Below, piece after piece: positions 19,417 through 27,812 of a DNA stretch of 59,937 nt. Source of the DNA: Tissierella pigra. Lineage in GTDB: Bacteria > Bacillota > Clostridia > Tissierellales > Tissierellaceae. The translations under genes and the position numbers were made by a program. Below the pieces are notes generated by a model that saw nothing but the letters and a program-made list of their open reading frames with translations, was not told the origin of the DNA and made no database searches. The stretch is from the NCBI RefSeq assembly GCF_009695605.1, contig NZ_VUNQ01000020.1, forward strand, positions 1 to 59,937. The letters are read 5' to 3'. Each line of letters opens with the position of its first letter. The stretch's first letter is position 1.

Positions 19417-19809
19417 GTGGCTAATATACAATTTTTGGGAACAGGAAGAAGAAAGACTTCTGTAGCAAGAGTTAGATTAGTGCCAGGTAATGGTAATATT
19501 GTTATAAATAAGAAAGATATAGAAACTTATTTTGATTATGAAACTTTAAGAGTAATTGTAAAAGAACCACTAGTTATTACTGAAACTTTAGATAAATATG
19601 ATGTTTTTGTTAATGTTCATGGTGGAGGATTTACAGGTCAAGCTGGAGCAGTTAGACATGGTATAGCTAGAGCTCTTATTGAGTCAGATGAAGAATTAAG
19701 ACCAATACTTAAAAAAGCAGGACATTTAACTAGAGATTCAAGAATGAAAGAAAGAAAGAAATATGGTCTTAAAAAAGCAAGAAGATCACCACAATTTAGT
19801 AAGAGATAG
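19417..19809 (+). CDS. rpsI: 30S ribosomal protein S9
   Basis: This 130-aa protein has a C-terminal tail ([11 protein letters not shown]) that contacts the P-site tRNA. The start [20 protein letters not shown] and the segment [21 protein letters not shown] are diagnostic. The start is GTG 19417 after AAAGGAGGA. It is the last core gene before the accessory island; the 3' end of rpsI is a known integration site for mobile elements in some Firmicutes. The coding end is intact here. Confidence 0.98.
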   Translation: MANIQFLGTGRRKTSVARVRLVPGNGNIVINKKDIETYFDYETLRVIVKEPLVITETLDKYDVFVNVHGGGFTGQAGAVRHGIARALIESDEELRPILKKAGHLTRDSRMKERKKYGLKKARRSPQFSKR

Positions 19810-19846
19810 TATAATTGTCGACTTACAAAAGAGTCGGTTCAAAATT

Positions 19847-20272
19847 ACAAAGTTTGTTCACGAAAGATACAGAGCGTCAGACTGGGAAACCAATCTGGCG
19901 CCTTTTATTTGTGCAGAAGTAGATCCCCCCGCCACAAACATTCCCGAAATCCAACAACCAATAATCCCCCGTAGCCCAGTGAAATCAATATATATAAAAA
20001 TATAAGTAAATACCTCCCCTATGCATATCGCACTTACATCTCATATAATTGTTCCTATTTTTCCACGAGCAAACTTTGTCATTCTTCACTGCTCACGAGC
20101 AAACTCGCTTGTCATTTTCTCATTTTTTATCTCTTTTTTTCTATTTTTTAAGTAAATGCAACCCACGAACAAACTTTGTCACTCAAAGTAAGTTATGGGC
20201 GATAGACCTTGCAACCACTCGCTTACCATCCGAGCAAACTTTGTCACTACGTGAGCAAACTCGTGTGTAATT
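19847..20272. repeat. Repeats CACGAGCAAACTTTGTCAC downstream of rpsI
   Basis: Five direct copies of a 15-19 bp motif (consensus about CACGARCAAACTTTGTCAC) start near 20064, 20094, 20164, 20231 and 20250. Copies 2 and 5 carry CTCG instead of CTTTG in the centre. One inverted copy (ACAAAGTTTGTTCACG) lies at 19847-19862 in the rpsI 3' region. They could be host extragenic repeats, since similar CGAGCA-type words occur at 15,300-15,440, or TnsB-type binding sites at the end of the Tn7-like element. Base composition drops to very AT-rich just after the last copy. No gene is seen in 19,810-20,456. Confidence 0.75.
19874..19909 (+). terminator. Terminator downstream of rpsI
   Basis: GCGTCAGACTGG (19874-19885), a short GAAA loop, and CCAATCTGGCGC (19890-19901) form a 12-bp stem with a few wobble or mismatched positions, followed by CTTTTATTT. 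A diverged copy of this region occurs at 53751 (see that entry). Confidence 0.8.
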
Positions 20273-20456
20273 GGACATAGTAGAAAAAATAATAAATATA
20301 AAAATAGAGTGAAATTCTGAAAAAATTTCTAATATTCATCCCTTTGTTTTTAGCCAAATAATTGAATAAGTAAGAATTTAATAGATACTATATTGAAAAC
20401 TTTTATGTTCTGCGTTAACATCACATCCAAGAAGTATGAAAGAAAGGAAGATTTAT

Positions 20457-21278
20457 ATGGCGAAAAGAGATACTACTTGGACAGTGGCTAAGTATAAAAG
20501 GTTTTTATCTAAAAATCGTGGTAGTGGTGAGTTAGCCTCTTACAAGCCTTGGCTTTCAATACAAGACTTTCCGTCAAAAGGCAGGGTATCACGTGTGAAA
20601 GGCTGGAAAACTAATAGAATACATCATTTCTTTTCAGATATACAAACGAGATGTTTCTATATGTTCGAATGGGACAATGAGGTAGTAGATATTAGAGAAC
20701 ATTATCCTCTTTTAGATTTAGTAGAGGTAGTGAAAGAGAATAAAGACCTTAAACAAGATTTCTTTACTAATGAAGAGCCTCCATATATTCTTACTACTAC
20801 ATTCTTGCTTACTTTGAAGAATCATAAATATGTTGCAAGAACTGTAAAATCATCAAGTGAGTTAGAGAAAAAGTCTGTATTAGAAAGGTTGGAAATAGAA
20901 AGGCGATACTGGGCAGCAAAAGAAATTGACTTTGGAATAATTACTCAAAAAGAAATCCCTATTAAAATGGTAAAAAATATAGAGTGGATACATCAAAGTT
21001 TATATACCTATGAAGAAAGAGGTTTAACAAAAAGTTTACTGGAGAATTATTGTACCATTCTAATTGATAAATTTAGAGACAGTAATTATTCAATAAGAAA
21101 GATAACTTCAGATTTTGATAAAGAAAATAATGTATCAGATGGTACAGGCCTATACATATTTAAATACCTTCTAGCATCTAAATTAATAACCATTGAAATG
21201 AATGAATCTATAGATATAACAAAAAGTAATCCAAAATTAATCATTGATTGGGGTGCAAGATATGCTTCCAACCAATAG
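20457..21278 (+). CDS. tnsA: Tn7-like TnsA endonuclease, catalytic residues altered
   Basis: In Tn7, TnsA cuts the 5' ends of the transposon while TnsB cuts and joins the 3' ends. The start is ATG 20457, six bases after GAAAGGAAG, and gives 273 residues, the same length as Tn7 TnsA; the in-frame ATG 20436 would add seven residues. Conserved context is present: WLSIQDFPSKG, HHFFSDIQTR, EWDNEVVDIREHYPLL, then ILTTTFLLTL and ARTVKSSSELE. At the positions that match Tn7 E63 and D114 there are Gln63 and Thr115; the lysine matching K132 is kept (Lys131). A C-terminal helical TnsC-binding region follows. Overlap with tnsB implies coupling. Confidence 0.88.
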   Translation: MAKRDTTWTVAKYKRFLSKNRGSGELASYKPWLSIQDFPSKGRVSRVKGWKTNRIHHFFSDIQTRCFYMFEWDNEVVDIREHYPLLDLVEVVKENKDLKQDFFTNEEPPYILTTTFLLTLKNHKYVARTVKSSSELEKKSVLERLEIERRYWAAKEIDFGIITQKEIPIKMVKNIEWIHQSLYTYEERGLTKSLLENYCTILIDKFRDSNYSIRKITSDFDKENNVSDGTGLYIFKYLLASKLITIEMNESIDITKSNPKLIIDWGARYASNQ

Positions 21279-23325
21279 TGTGATTTTATTTGAAACAATT
21301 CAGGGTAAAAGATATGAACGAATTCTATACCGTTACAAGGATATTATCTACCTAATTGATATTTACGGTAATTCAATGCCTACTACAGTCTCGGAATCCT
21401 TTATTCAGAATGGGTTAAATGATGGCACAATATTTGTTTTAGAAAATGAACCATATATGATAATTAAAGAAGAAGAGGATATTCTACCAAAACACAAAGC
21501 CATAAGAGACAAGGCTTATAATGCCATTAAAGACATTGTTACATTTGAGCCTGATATATACATCCCTGATAAGAGAGTTAAACTTGTCAGAGAATATATT
21601 GATAATATTCACGAAGCAACAGTTATGAGATATCTGAAGCGATTTTGGCAGAGAGGTATGCATAAAAACTCCTTACTTCCTGACTATTATAAGTGTGGAA
21701 AGACACAAGGTGATAAAGTAATCAATAATACTTTTATTATTACCCCCGAGACGGTAAAAATTTTCAATGCTGCTCTTAATAGATTTTATTATAATTCATC
21801 ACAGAAGACATTGACATTAACCTATGAACTTATGATTAAAGAATACTTTAGTGAAAATGGAATAGTAAATGATGAAATTCCTACCCTAAGACAATTTAGA
21901 TATTGGTTTAATAAAGAAAGAAATATCAAGAAGGAAGTATCAACTAGAAAAAGTGCAAAGCGATATGAGTTACAACATAGAGGACTTACAGGGTCTGCTA
22001 CTGAAGAAGCATTTGGTCCGGGAGCAATATTTCAAATAGATGCAACTGTAGGGGATGTGTATTTAGTGTCCCAATATAATCGAAATTGGATTATAGGAAG
22101 GCCAGTTATATATACTGTTATGGATGTGTTTTCACGTTGCGTAGTAGGAATTAATATATCTTTGGAAGGACCTAGTTGGATTGGAGCAAGTATTGCCTTA
22201 ATTAATGCTGCTACTGATAAAGTGTCATTTTGCAGGAAGTACGATATAGAGATTAATAATGATGAGTGGAATTATTGTAGTACCTTACCTGAAGCAATTA
22301 TAGCAGATCGAGGTGAATTAGAAGGACAGAATATAGAATCTTTAATAACAGCCTTTGGAATAAAAATATTAAATACTAGTCCTTATAGAGGCGATATGAA
22401 AGGAATTATCGAAAGGTATTTTGATACACTAAACCAACATACTAAGCCATTTTTACCCGGAGCAATCAAAAGCCAATACCGTGAAAGAGGAGAGCAAGAT
22501 TATAGGCTTTCAGCGACTCTTGACTTGAAACAGTTTACTCAAATTATAATTAAATGTGTATTGTATCATAACAATCATCACTATTTAAAAAAATATACCA
22601 GAAGTGAAGATATGATTGCAGACGGAGTAGAGCCCATACCCAAGTTAATTTGGGAGTGGGGTGTTGCTAATAGAACAGGGCGGTTAAGAACTGTCGATGA
22701 AGACTTATTGAAATTAAATCTACTACCAAATGACAAAGCGACTGTAACACAGCACGGGATAAAATTCAAGGGGATGTTCTTTGGTTCTAAAATTTCAGTA
22801 AAAGAACGATGGTTTGAGAAGGCTAGAAGCAATGGGGCTTGGAAAGTTGACATATCATATGATCCACGAGATATGAGTTATATTTATATTAAGTATGAAG
22901 ATGGTAGAAAGTTTGATAAGTGTTTTTTACTAGAACATCAGTCAAGATACAGGGAAAAAGCAATTGAAGAAATAACCTATCTACTAGAATATGAAAAGAT
23001 GCAGGCTAAAGCCTCAAAGAAGGTAGAACTGCAAAATAAGATTAATTTATTAGAAGACATAGAGAATATTATAGAGCAGGCTAAAGATGATACTAAAAAT
23101 GAAGTTAAAGAAGGTATAAGTAAAAAGAGGCGTATCCAGAATATCAGAGATAATCGGAATTTCGAGAAGCAGCAGGAGCGGAAGCAAAATATTATCGAAA
23201 TAAGACCAAAAGAGCCTAAGATAGTAATTGAAGAAAAGTCCTATGGTGATACAGACCAAGATATGATTGAATTACTATTAAAAGCACAGAAAGAGGGGAA
23301 AGACCGTGCAGGAATTGATACATAA
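21262..23325 (+). CDS. tnsB: Tn7-like transposase TnsB (DDE family)
   Basis: This is a 687-aa DDE transposase (Mu/Tn7 class) that binds the transposon ends and carries out 3' strand cleavage and joining. ATG 21262 is chosen because GGGGTG lies seven bases upstream; TTG 21244 is an alternative. An N-terminal helical DNA-binding region is followed by the rve-like core. The triad is visible as FQIDATVGD (D about 260), IIADRGELEG (D about 349) and GIIERYFDT (E about 384), with D-E spacing of 35. A mu-type C-terminal beta domain and a long charged tail, probably the TnsC contact, follow. It overlaps tnsA by 17 bases and tnsC by 20. Confidence 0.93.
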   Translation: MLPTNSVILFETIQGKRYERILYRYKDIIYLIDIYGNSMPTTVSESFIQNGLNDGTIFVLENEPYMIIKEEEDILPKHKAIRDKAYNAIKDIVTFEPDIYIPDKRVKLVREYIDNIHEATVMRYLKRFWQRGMHKNSLLPDYYKCGKTQGDKVINNTFIITPETVKIFNAALNRFYYNSSQKTLTLTYELMIKEYFSENGIVNDEIPTLRQFRYWFNKERNIKKEVSTRKSAKRYELQHRGLTGSATEEAFGPGAIFQIDATVGDVYLVSQYNRNWIIGRPVIYTVMDVFSRCVVGINISLEGPSWIGASIALINAATDKVSFCRKYDIEINNDEWNYCSTLPEAIIADRGELEGQNIESLITAFGIKILNTSPYRGDMKGIIERYFDTLNQHTKPFLPGAIKSQYRERGEQDYRLSATLDLKQFTQIIIKCVLYHNNHHYLKKYTRSEDMIADGVEPIPKLIWEWGVANRTGRLRTVDEDLLKLNLLPNDKATVTQHGIKFKGMFFGSKISVKERWFEKARSNGAWKVDISYDPRDMSYIYIKYEDGRKFDKCFLLEHQSRYREKAIEEITYLLEYEKMQAKASKKVELQNKINLLEDIENIIEQAKDDTKNEVKEGISKKRRIQNIRDNRNFEKQQERKQNIIEIRPKEPKIVIEEKSYGDTDQDMIELLLKAQKEGKDRAGIDT

Positions 23326-24691
23326 TGCAGAATATAAGGAACAGATTATTTCAGAGTATAAAGATAATCCATTTATAGAAGCATTACCTAAGATTTCATC
23401 GCCAAATGAAATAGTATCAAAGTTAGCATATTTTCCTCCCTATGATAAAGAGGAAAGACAGTTAGATAGTCAATATAGAACACATCTTGTTGGACGTCTA
23501 TATGACGTTTTTCAGCCTCTAAAGATACATTTAGATTTGGAAAGTAGAATTAGTAGAGTTTTAAGGCAAGGATATATAGGAAGAAATATATTGGATAAAG
23601 CCTATGTTTCAAACCATTATCGTAGCACTGCAGGCTCTTTCACACTTTTAGGAGTGTCAGGTATGGGGAAAACCACTGTTGTAAATAGGATATTAACAAT
23701 GTATCCACAAGTTATTGTCCATAGCAAATTTAAAGATAGAGAACTTTCAAGATATCAGGTAGTTTTCTTAAGACTAGAATGCTCTTACGATGGAAGTATT
23801 AAAGGCTTATGTTTATCATTCTTTAATAAGGTTGACGAAATATTAGGAACTGACTATTATTCAAGATTTGGTAGTGGAAAACTTTCAGTTGATAATATGC
23901 TTGTCGCTATGACTAATATTGCTAAAAATATTTCATTGGGACTTTTAGTAATTGATGAGATTCAAAACCTTAGTAAGTCCAAGTCTGGTGGAGCCGATAG
24001 GATGTTGAACTTCTTCGTTACCCTAGTTAATACTATAGGATTACCAGTTTTGTTAATTGGTACTCCTGAGGCTATGGGGGTATTACAAGGAAAGTTTAGA
24101 CAGGCAAGGCGCGGCTCAGGACAAGGAGATTTGGTGTTTGAAAGGTTAGATAATGATATTAACTTTAATTTACTTATAAACGCAATATGGGGCTATCAAT
24201 GGACTAAAAAACCTACTGTATTGACAGACGAACTGATAGATACCCTATTTGACCAATCCCAAGGAATAATTGATATAACGGTAAAACTTTATGTCCTTGC
24301 TCAAACAAAAGCAATTTCAAGTGGAAAAGAGACTATAACCCCTGAATTAATCAAACAAGTGGCTGACGAAAGTTTAAGGTTAGTAAAACCAATGTTAAAT
24401 GCATTAAGAACAGGCAATGTAATGGAAATAGCAAAATATCCTGATATTTATACAGGGAGCATAAATTTAAATTATGAAGAGCCTCCTCAAAATAGGTTTG
24501 TAATACCCACTACTCCTAAACCATCTGTAGTAGAGAGTAATGATAATCCAGTAAAAATTAAAACAAAGAAGATACCTCCAAGTGCAGAAAATGATATTAG
24601 AGTTATAGTACAAAGTGGTGCAGGAGAAGGATTAACTACCTATGAGATATTAAAAAATTACGGAATAATTAAAGGATTTGAAGTTGTATGA
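23306..24691 (+). CDS. tnsC: Tn7-like AAA+ regulator TnsC
   Basis: This 461-aa AAA+ ATPase passes the target signal from TniQ/TnsD to the TnsA-TnsB transposase. Walker A is GVSGMGKTT at about residue 116 and Walker B is LLVIDEIQNL at about residues 210-219; a sensor segment LPVLLIGTPEAM follows. The C-terminal 90 residues are variable and rich in Pro and charged residues. The start is GTG 23306, inside tnsB. The last bases overlap the ATG of tniQ (ATGA). Confidence 0.93.
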   Translation: MQELIHNAEYKEQIISEYKDNPFIEALPKISSPNEIVSKLAYFPPYDKEERQLDSQYRTHLVGRLYDVFQPLKIHLDLESRISRVLRQGYIGRNILDKAYVSNHYRSTAGSFTLLGVSGMGKTTVVNRILTMYPQVIVHSKFKDRELSRYQVVFLRLECSYDGSIKGLCLSFFNKVDEILGTDYYSRFGSGKLSVDNMLVAMTNIAKNISLGLLVIDEIQNLSKSKSGGADRMLNFFVTLVNTIGLPVLLIGTPEAMGVLQGKFRQARRGSGQGDLVFERLDNDINFNLLINAIWGYQWTKKPTVLTDELIDTLFDQSQGIIDITVKLYVLAQTKAISSGKETITPELIKQVADESLRLVKPMLNALRTGNVMEIAKYPDIYTGSINLNYEEPPQNRFVIPTTPKPSVVESNDNPVKIKTKKIPPSAENDIRVIVQSGAGEGLTTYEILKNYGIIKGFEVV

Positions 24692-25953
24692 TGACATTCT
24701 TTCCTACACCATATCAAGATGAAATACTATACAGTGTTTTTGCTAGATATCACGATAAAAGTCCAAATTTCAATGGTAGTGAAACTGCAAGGGATCTATT
24801 TAATGTAAATCGTATAGTGTGTAGTCTGGAGTTCCCAACACTATTGGTTAATTTGCTCCAAAATATGCCCTTAAACAGTCCTTTTGATGCAGACAGGCTA
24901 ATAGTCGAACATACACTATTTCCGTTTTATACAGCCTTTTTAAGCCTTAAGAATAAGAATATAATAAGACAGTATATGTTATATGGAGATGTTGAGATAT
25001 ATAATAAAATTACAAGTATTATAAATCCATTGGCTGAAAATAAATTCTTAAGATTTTGCCCAAAGTGCAATAAAGAGGATTTGGATATATATGGCGAATT
25101 ATATTGGCATAGGATTCACCAGATAAGAGGTGTTTATATTTGCCCCATTCATAAAACACCTATTTATGATAGTAGTGTATCATTTGAAGAGAATAAATAT
25201 AAATACGTAGCAGCGACTGAGAAAAACTGCATTGTTGAAAGTGAGATTGTGTATGAACATAAAATCTATGAGAAATTACTGCTCATTGCAGAGGATATGC
25301 AATGGATTTTGAATAATCCTCAAATTAAAACAAACATAAAGAACCAATACCTAAATCAGTTGAAGATATTAGAGTATGCTACAGTTAATGGAGGTATACG
25401 CCAGAAAAATCTTATTACTGATTTTGAAGCCTTTTGGAGTGATGATATACTTCAAATGACACAAAATACAATCACTAAAACTAATAATTGTAATTGGCTT
25501 TTTAAGATGGGATGGGACAAGGCAACTATAGAAGACCCATTAAAGCATATATTATTTATGAGGTTTTTAAGTCTAACTCCAGATGTGCTATTTAACCATA
25601 ATATAGAGTATCTTCCTTTTGGTAAAGGACCATATCCTTGTTTAAATCCTGTTTGTGTGCAATATGAAAATGAAGTAATTGGGAATGTAGAAATTAGGAA
25701 TAGTTATAAAACTAAAAGTCCAATTGGATATTTTACTTGTCCAGAATGTGGTTTTTCTTATTTAAGACGTGGTCCAGATAAGAAAATAGAAGATAGATAC
25801 AGGTATTCTAGGATTGTAGATTATGGGGATTATTGGAGAGAAGAATTAATGCGGTTATTAAAGTATAACAGCGTGCCAAAGGTTGCAAAATTAATGGGGA
25901 CAACACATACTACAGTTTATGATTATATAAGGCGATTGGGAGTTAGAAAGTAA
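24688..25953 (+). CDS. tniQ: TniQ/TnsD-family target-selection protein
   Basis: This 421-aa protein starts with the TniQ domain (FFPTPYQDEILYSVFARYH, residues 4-22). Zinc ligands are visible as CPKC (about 124-127) with CPIH about 28 residues later. A second zinc pair is CPECGF near residue 353. The C-terminus carries a helix-turn-helix (VPKVAKLMGTTHTTVYDYIRRLG). Tn7 TnsD has the same overall plan and binds the 3' end of glmS. By position this protein is the best candidate to direct insertion downstream of rpsI, which is inference. It is the only TniQ-type gene in the window. Confidence 0.88.
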   Translation: MMTFFPTPYQDEILYSVFARYHDKSPNFNGSETARDLFNVNRIVCSLEFPTLLVNLLQNMPLNSPFDADRLIVEHTLFPFYTAFLSLKNKNIIRQYMLYGDVEIYNKITSIINPLAENKFLRFCPKCNKEDLDIYGELYWHRIHQIRGVYICPIHKTPIYDSSVSFEENKYKYVAATEKNCIVESEIVYEHKIYEKLLLIAEDMQWILNNPQIKTNIKNQYLNQLKILEYATVNGGIRQKNLITDFEAFWSDDILQMTQNTITKTNNCNWLFKMGWDKATIEDPLKHILFMRFLSLTPDVLFNHNIEYLPFGKGPYPCLNPVCVQYENEVIGNVEIRNSYKTKSPIGYFTCPECGFSYLRRGPDKKIEDRYRYSRIVDYGDYWREELMRLLKYNSVPKVAKLMGTTHTTVYDYIRRLGVRK

Positions 25954-26227
25954 TTGAAGCATTGATTTTACAAATATCTCAAAAAATATTGATATAAATA
26001 TTTGACAAATGAAAAATGTCGAGTTAATATTTAAGCATAAAAAACTAGAGATTTCATAATTAATGATTTATTTGTCAATAGGTTGATAAATAACTTTATA
26101 AGATATGTAACTAAACTGTAATGTTACTTAGCAAGAAATTGTGGTAATATATATAATATACAAAGCAAAATATTTTTTTATCGATTAGGTACAGACAATT
26201 AAATAATTAATAATTATAGAATTCTAA

Positions 26228-26279
26228 CAGAGCAAAATGTATTCAGTGTTATTTGACACTGGTATTTTGCTCTGTTTTT
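26228..26279 (+). terminator. Long hairpin with T run upstream of the cargo genes
   Basis: CAGAGCAAAAT (26228-26238) and ATTTTGCTCTG (26264-26274) pair perfectly, with CAGTGT and ACACTG forming an inner stem, and a TTTTTG run follows. It is either the end of the tns transcript or an attenuator for the genes that begin at 26353. The gap 25,954-26,352 otherwise holds AT-rich sequence with TTTGACAAATG and TTTGTCAATAGG words and no gene. Confidence 0.75.
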
Positions 26280-26307
26280 GTTTTCTTAAAAGGAGGTGCA
26301 ACCTAAT

Positions 26308-26319
26308 ATGAAAATATAA
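26308..26319 (+). other. Micro-ORF of three codons with a strong ribosome binding site
   Basis: AGGAGGTG (26291-26298) lies nine bases before ATG AAA ATA TAA (26308-26319), that is Met-Lys-Ile-stop. It is 33 nt upstream of the next real start, which has its own AAAGGAGG. It may be a leader mini-gene that tunes downstream translation or transcription, or a relic of a deleted gene. Confidence 0.4.
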
Positions 26320-26352
26320 ATGTTGTGACTGTTTGGAAAGGAGGTTGAATAA

Positions 26353-26655
26353 ATGGCAATTATCTATGCTAATGAAAAAACAGGGGTCATAGCAAGAGCA
26401 TCAGATTTAACTGGTATTAAAGAATTAGCAGAAGATCTTGGTTTTAAGATACTGATTAATAATTATAGGTCTTTCTTCTATGGGATCTATAGAAGATTCA
26501 ACTCTGAAACTAAGAAATTTGAATTCAGAAAAGTATCTAAAATAAACGAGGAAAAAGAACAAGTGCTCTTAAATGAAGGATTCGAAAAGATAAAAGATGC
26601 TTATAGTAATCAAATTCCAAAAGAATTCTTATGGAATACCCATATTAGAAAATAG
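26353..26655 (+). CDS. Hypothetical protein, 100 aa
   Basis: I do not recognise this protein. It begins MAIIYANEKTGVIARASDLTG and is mixed charged and aromatic, with no membrane segment and no metal motif. ATG 26353 follows AAAGGAGGTTG at good spacing. It is the first of four short genes after the Tn7-like module, each with a strong ribosome binding site. Small proteins of this kind are common at the start of plasmid and conjugative-element modules in Firmicutes. No function can be assigned. Confidence 0.75.
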   Translation: MAIIYANEKTGVIARASDLTGIKELAEDLGFKILINNYRSFFYGIYRRFNSETKKFEFRKVSKINEEKEQVLLNEGFEKIKDAYSNQIPKEFLWNTHIRK

Positions 26656-26673
26656 AATCTAAGGAGGAGTTAA

Positions 26674-27096
26674 ATGTCTAGCAAGGTTTATGAGTATGTA
26701 AAAAAGGAAATTAAGATGTTTAATTTTCAAAGTGGACAATCTTGGATGAATGAAGAAAAAATTATTAAAGTATTAGGAAAGAAGTTCACAAACCAAGATT
26801 TATATGAAGTATTAATGTGGAGATTTGTAGTTGAGGAAAATAAAATAATTGCATATGATTTGGAAAACAGAAAGAGAATCATTTGTAATATAACAGATTA
26901 TGACACATTAGAGGGTGTAAGAGAAGACTTTATTTCAATTGCAGGATGCTACTTATGGGGTGTTTTTTATGATGAACAAAATCGTCCAAGGCTAGAACTA
27001 TATTTAGATGAGATACACAAGGAATCAGGATTACTGGATTTTATATTTGCTTTGCTGCAGACAAGTGTAGAGTCTTGTTTAAGAAGTAGAATTTAA
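26674..27096 (+). CDS. Hypothetical protein, 140 aa
   Basis: I do not recognise this soluble protein. Its N-terminal half (YVKKEIKMFNFQSGQSWMNE, then VLGKKFTNQDLYEVLMW) looks like a winged-helix-type fold by spacing of helices, but no clear motif is seen. AAGGAGGAG precedes ATG 26674. It begins 18 nt after the preceding gene and ends 13 nt before the next, so it is part of one short operon. Confidence 0.75.
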   Translation: MSSKVYEYVKKEIKMFNFQSGQSWMNEEKIIKVLGKKFTNQDLYEVLMWRFVVEENKIIAYDLENRKRIICNITDYDTLEGVREDFISIAGCYLWGVFYDEQNRPRLELYLDEIHKESGLLDFIFALLQTSVESCLRSRI

Positions 27097-27109
27097 AGGA
27101 GGTTAATAA

Positions 27110-27271
27110 ATGGAGGAAAACAGATTCATTTTAAAAGATATTGATTACGATGAAGAGATAGCAAAAATGAATTTACAGAAAATAAGAAATTTAAGTGACT
27201 CTCCATATGAATACACTACATCCGAAGATTTTTGCTATGAATATGGCTACTTCTTTGATTTTTATGAATGA
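27110..27271 (+). CDS. Hypothetical small acidic protein, 53 aa
   Basis: An open frame of 54 codons starts at ATG 27110, preceded by AAAGGAGG, and stops at TGA 27269-27271. The product is acidic (MEENRFILKDIDYDEE at the start) and rich in Tyr and Phe at the end. A longer frame starting at 27195 runs through it in another phase but has no ribosome binding site. I do not recognise it; phage or element-encoded acidic mini-proteins sometimes act as inhibitors, but nothing here proves that. Confidence 0.6.
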   Translation: MEENRFILKDIDYDEEIAKMNLQKIRNLSDSPYEYTTSEDFCYEYGYFFDFYE

Positions 27272-27326
27272 AAATATTAATAAATGTATATTAATTTGTG
27301 TTGTATTTTTGAAAGGAGTGTTTTTA

Positions 27327-27638
27327 ATGAGAAAAATAATTAATAAGAAAGTGTATGACACTGAAACTGCTGAATTCGTGGCTGAATACCATAATGGTTA
27401 TTTCAGAAGAGATTTTCGTTATGAATATGAAGGATTATATAAATCAAAAAAGGGGCAATTTTTCATTCACGGTATTGGGGGAGCATTGTCAAAGTACAGT
27501 GAGTCATATGGGAATGGTAGAACAGGGATAGAAACAATAGTTTTGTTAACTAAGGAAGAAGCCCTTGAATGGTTATCAGAACATAATAAATTAGAAGAAA
27601 TCGAGAAATATTTTTCTGATAACATTCAAGAAGGATAA
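27327..27638 (+). CDS. Small conserved mobile-element protein, 103 aa
   Basis: The start is ATG 27327 (MRKIINKKVYDTETAEFVAE) with GAAAGGAGTG nine bases upstream; an in-frame start at 27195 would add 44 hydrophobic residues with no ribosome binding site. The pattern of IINKKVYDTETA, then NGYFRRDFRYEYEGLYKSKKGQFF, GGALSKY and LTKEEALEWLSEH resembles a family of about 100-aa proteins often found on Firmicutes conjugative elements. Their function is unknown. It supports a mobile origin for this segment. Confidence 0.8.
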   Translation: MRKIINKKVYDTETAEFVAEYHNGYFRRDFRYEYEGLYKSKKGQFFIHGIGGALSKYSESYGNGRTGIETIVLLTKEEALEWLSEHNKLEEIEKYFSDNIQEG

Positions 27639-27781
27639 GTACTAATCACAAATATTAAATATAAATAAATCATTATAACAGGGCAAAAAATGAAATATCA
27701 ATAGTATGTAACATAATACCAAGAAAGCATTCTAATAAAGCATAAAGAAAAAACAAATAATAGTATTCTAACATAGCAAGC

Positions 27782-27804
27782 CCTTTGTTTAAAAACAAAG
27801 GAGG
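27782..27804 (+). promoter_or_regulatory. Hairpin covering the primase ribosome binding site
   Basis: CCTTTGTTT (27782-27790) is exactly complementary to AAACAAAGG (27793-27801), and the GG at its 3' end is the first part of the AAAGGAGG ribosome binding site of the gene at 27813. If it forms, it would hide the site and lower translation. Confidence 0.5.
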
Positions 27805-27812
27805 TATTGTTA

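Noticed and set aside
19763-20270. Two open frames (19763-20005 and 20049-20270) after rpsI
   Set aside because: The first is an alternative frame of the rpsI end and the second runs through repeats. Neither has a ribosome binding site or a protein-like composition.
20264-20300. Exact right end of the Tn7-like element at TGTGTAATTGGACATAG
   Set aside because: It begins with TGT and lies at a composition change, but no matching inverted end was found in the window, so it is not listed as a feature.
27195-27326. N-terminal extension of the 103-aa protein
   Set aside because: It overlaps the small gene at 27110-27271 in another frame and has no ribosome binding site, while ATG 27327 has a good one.
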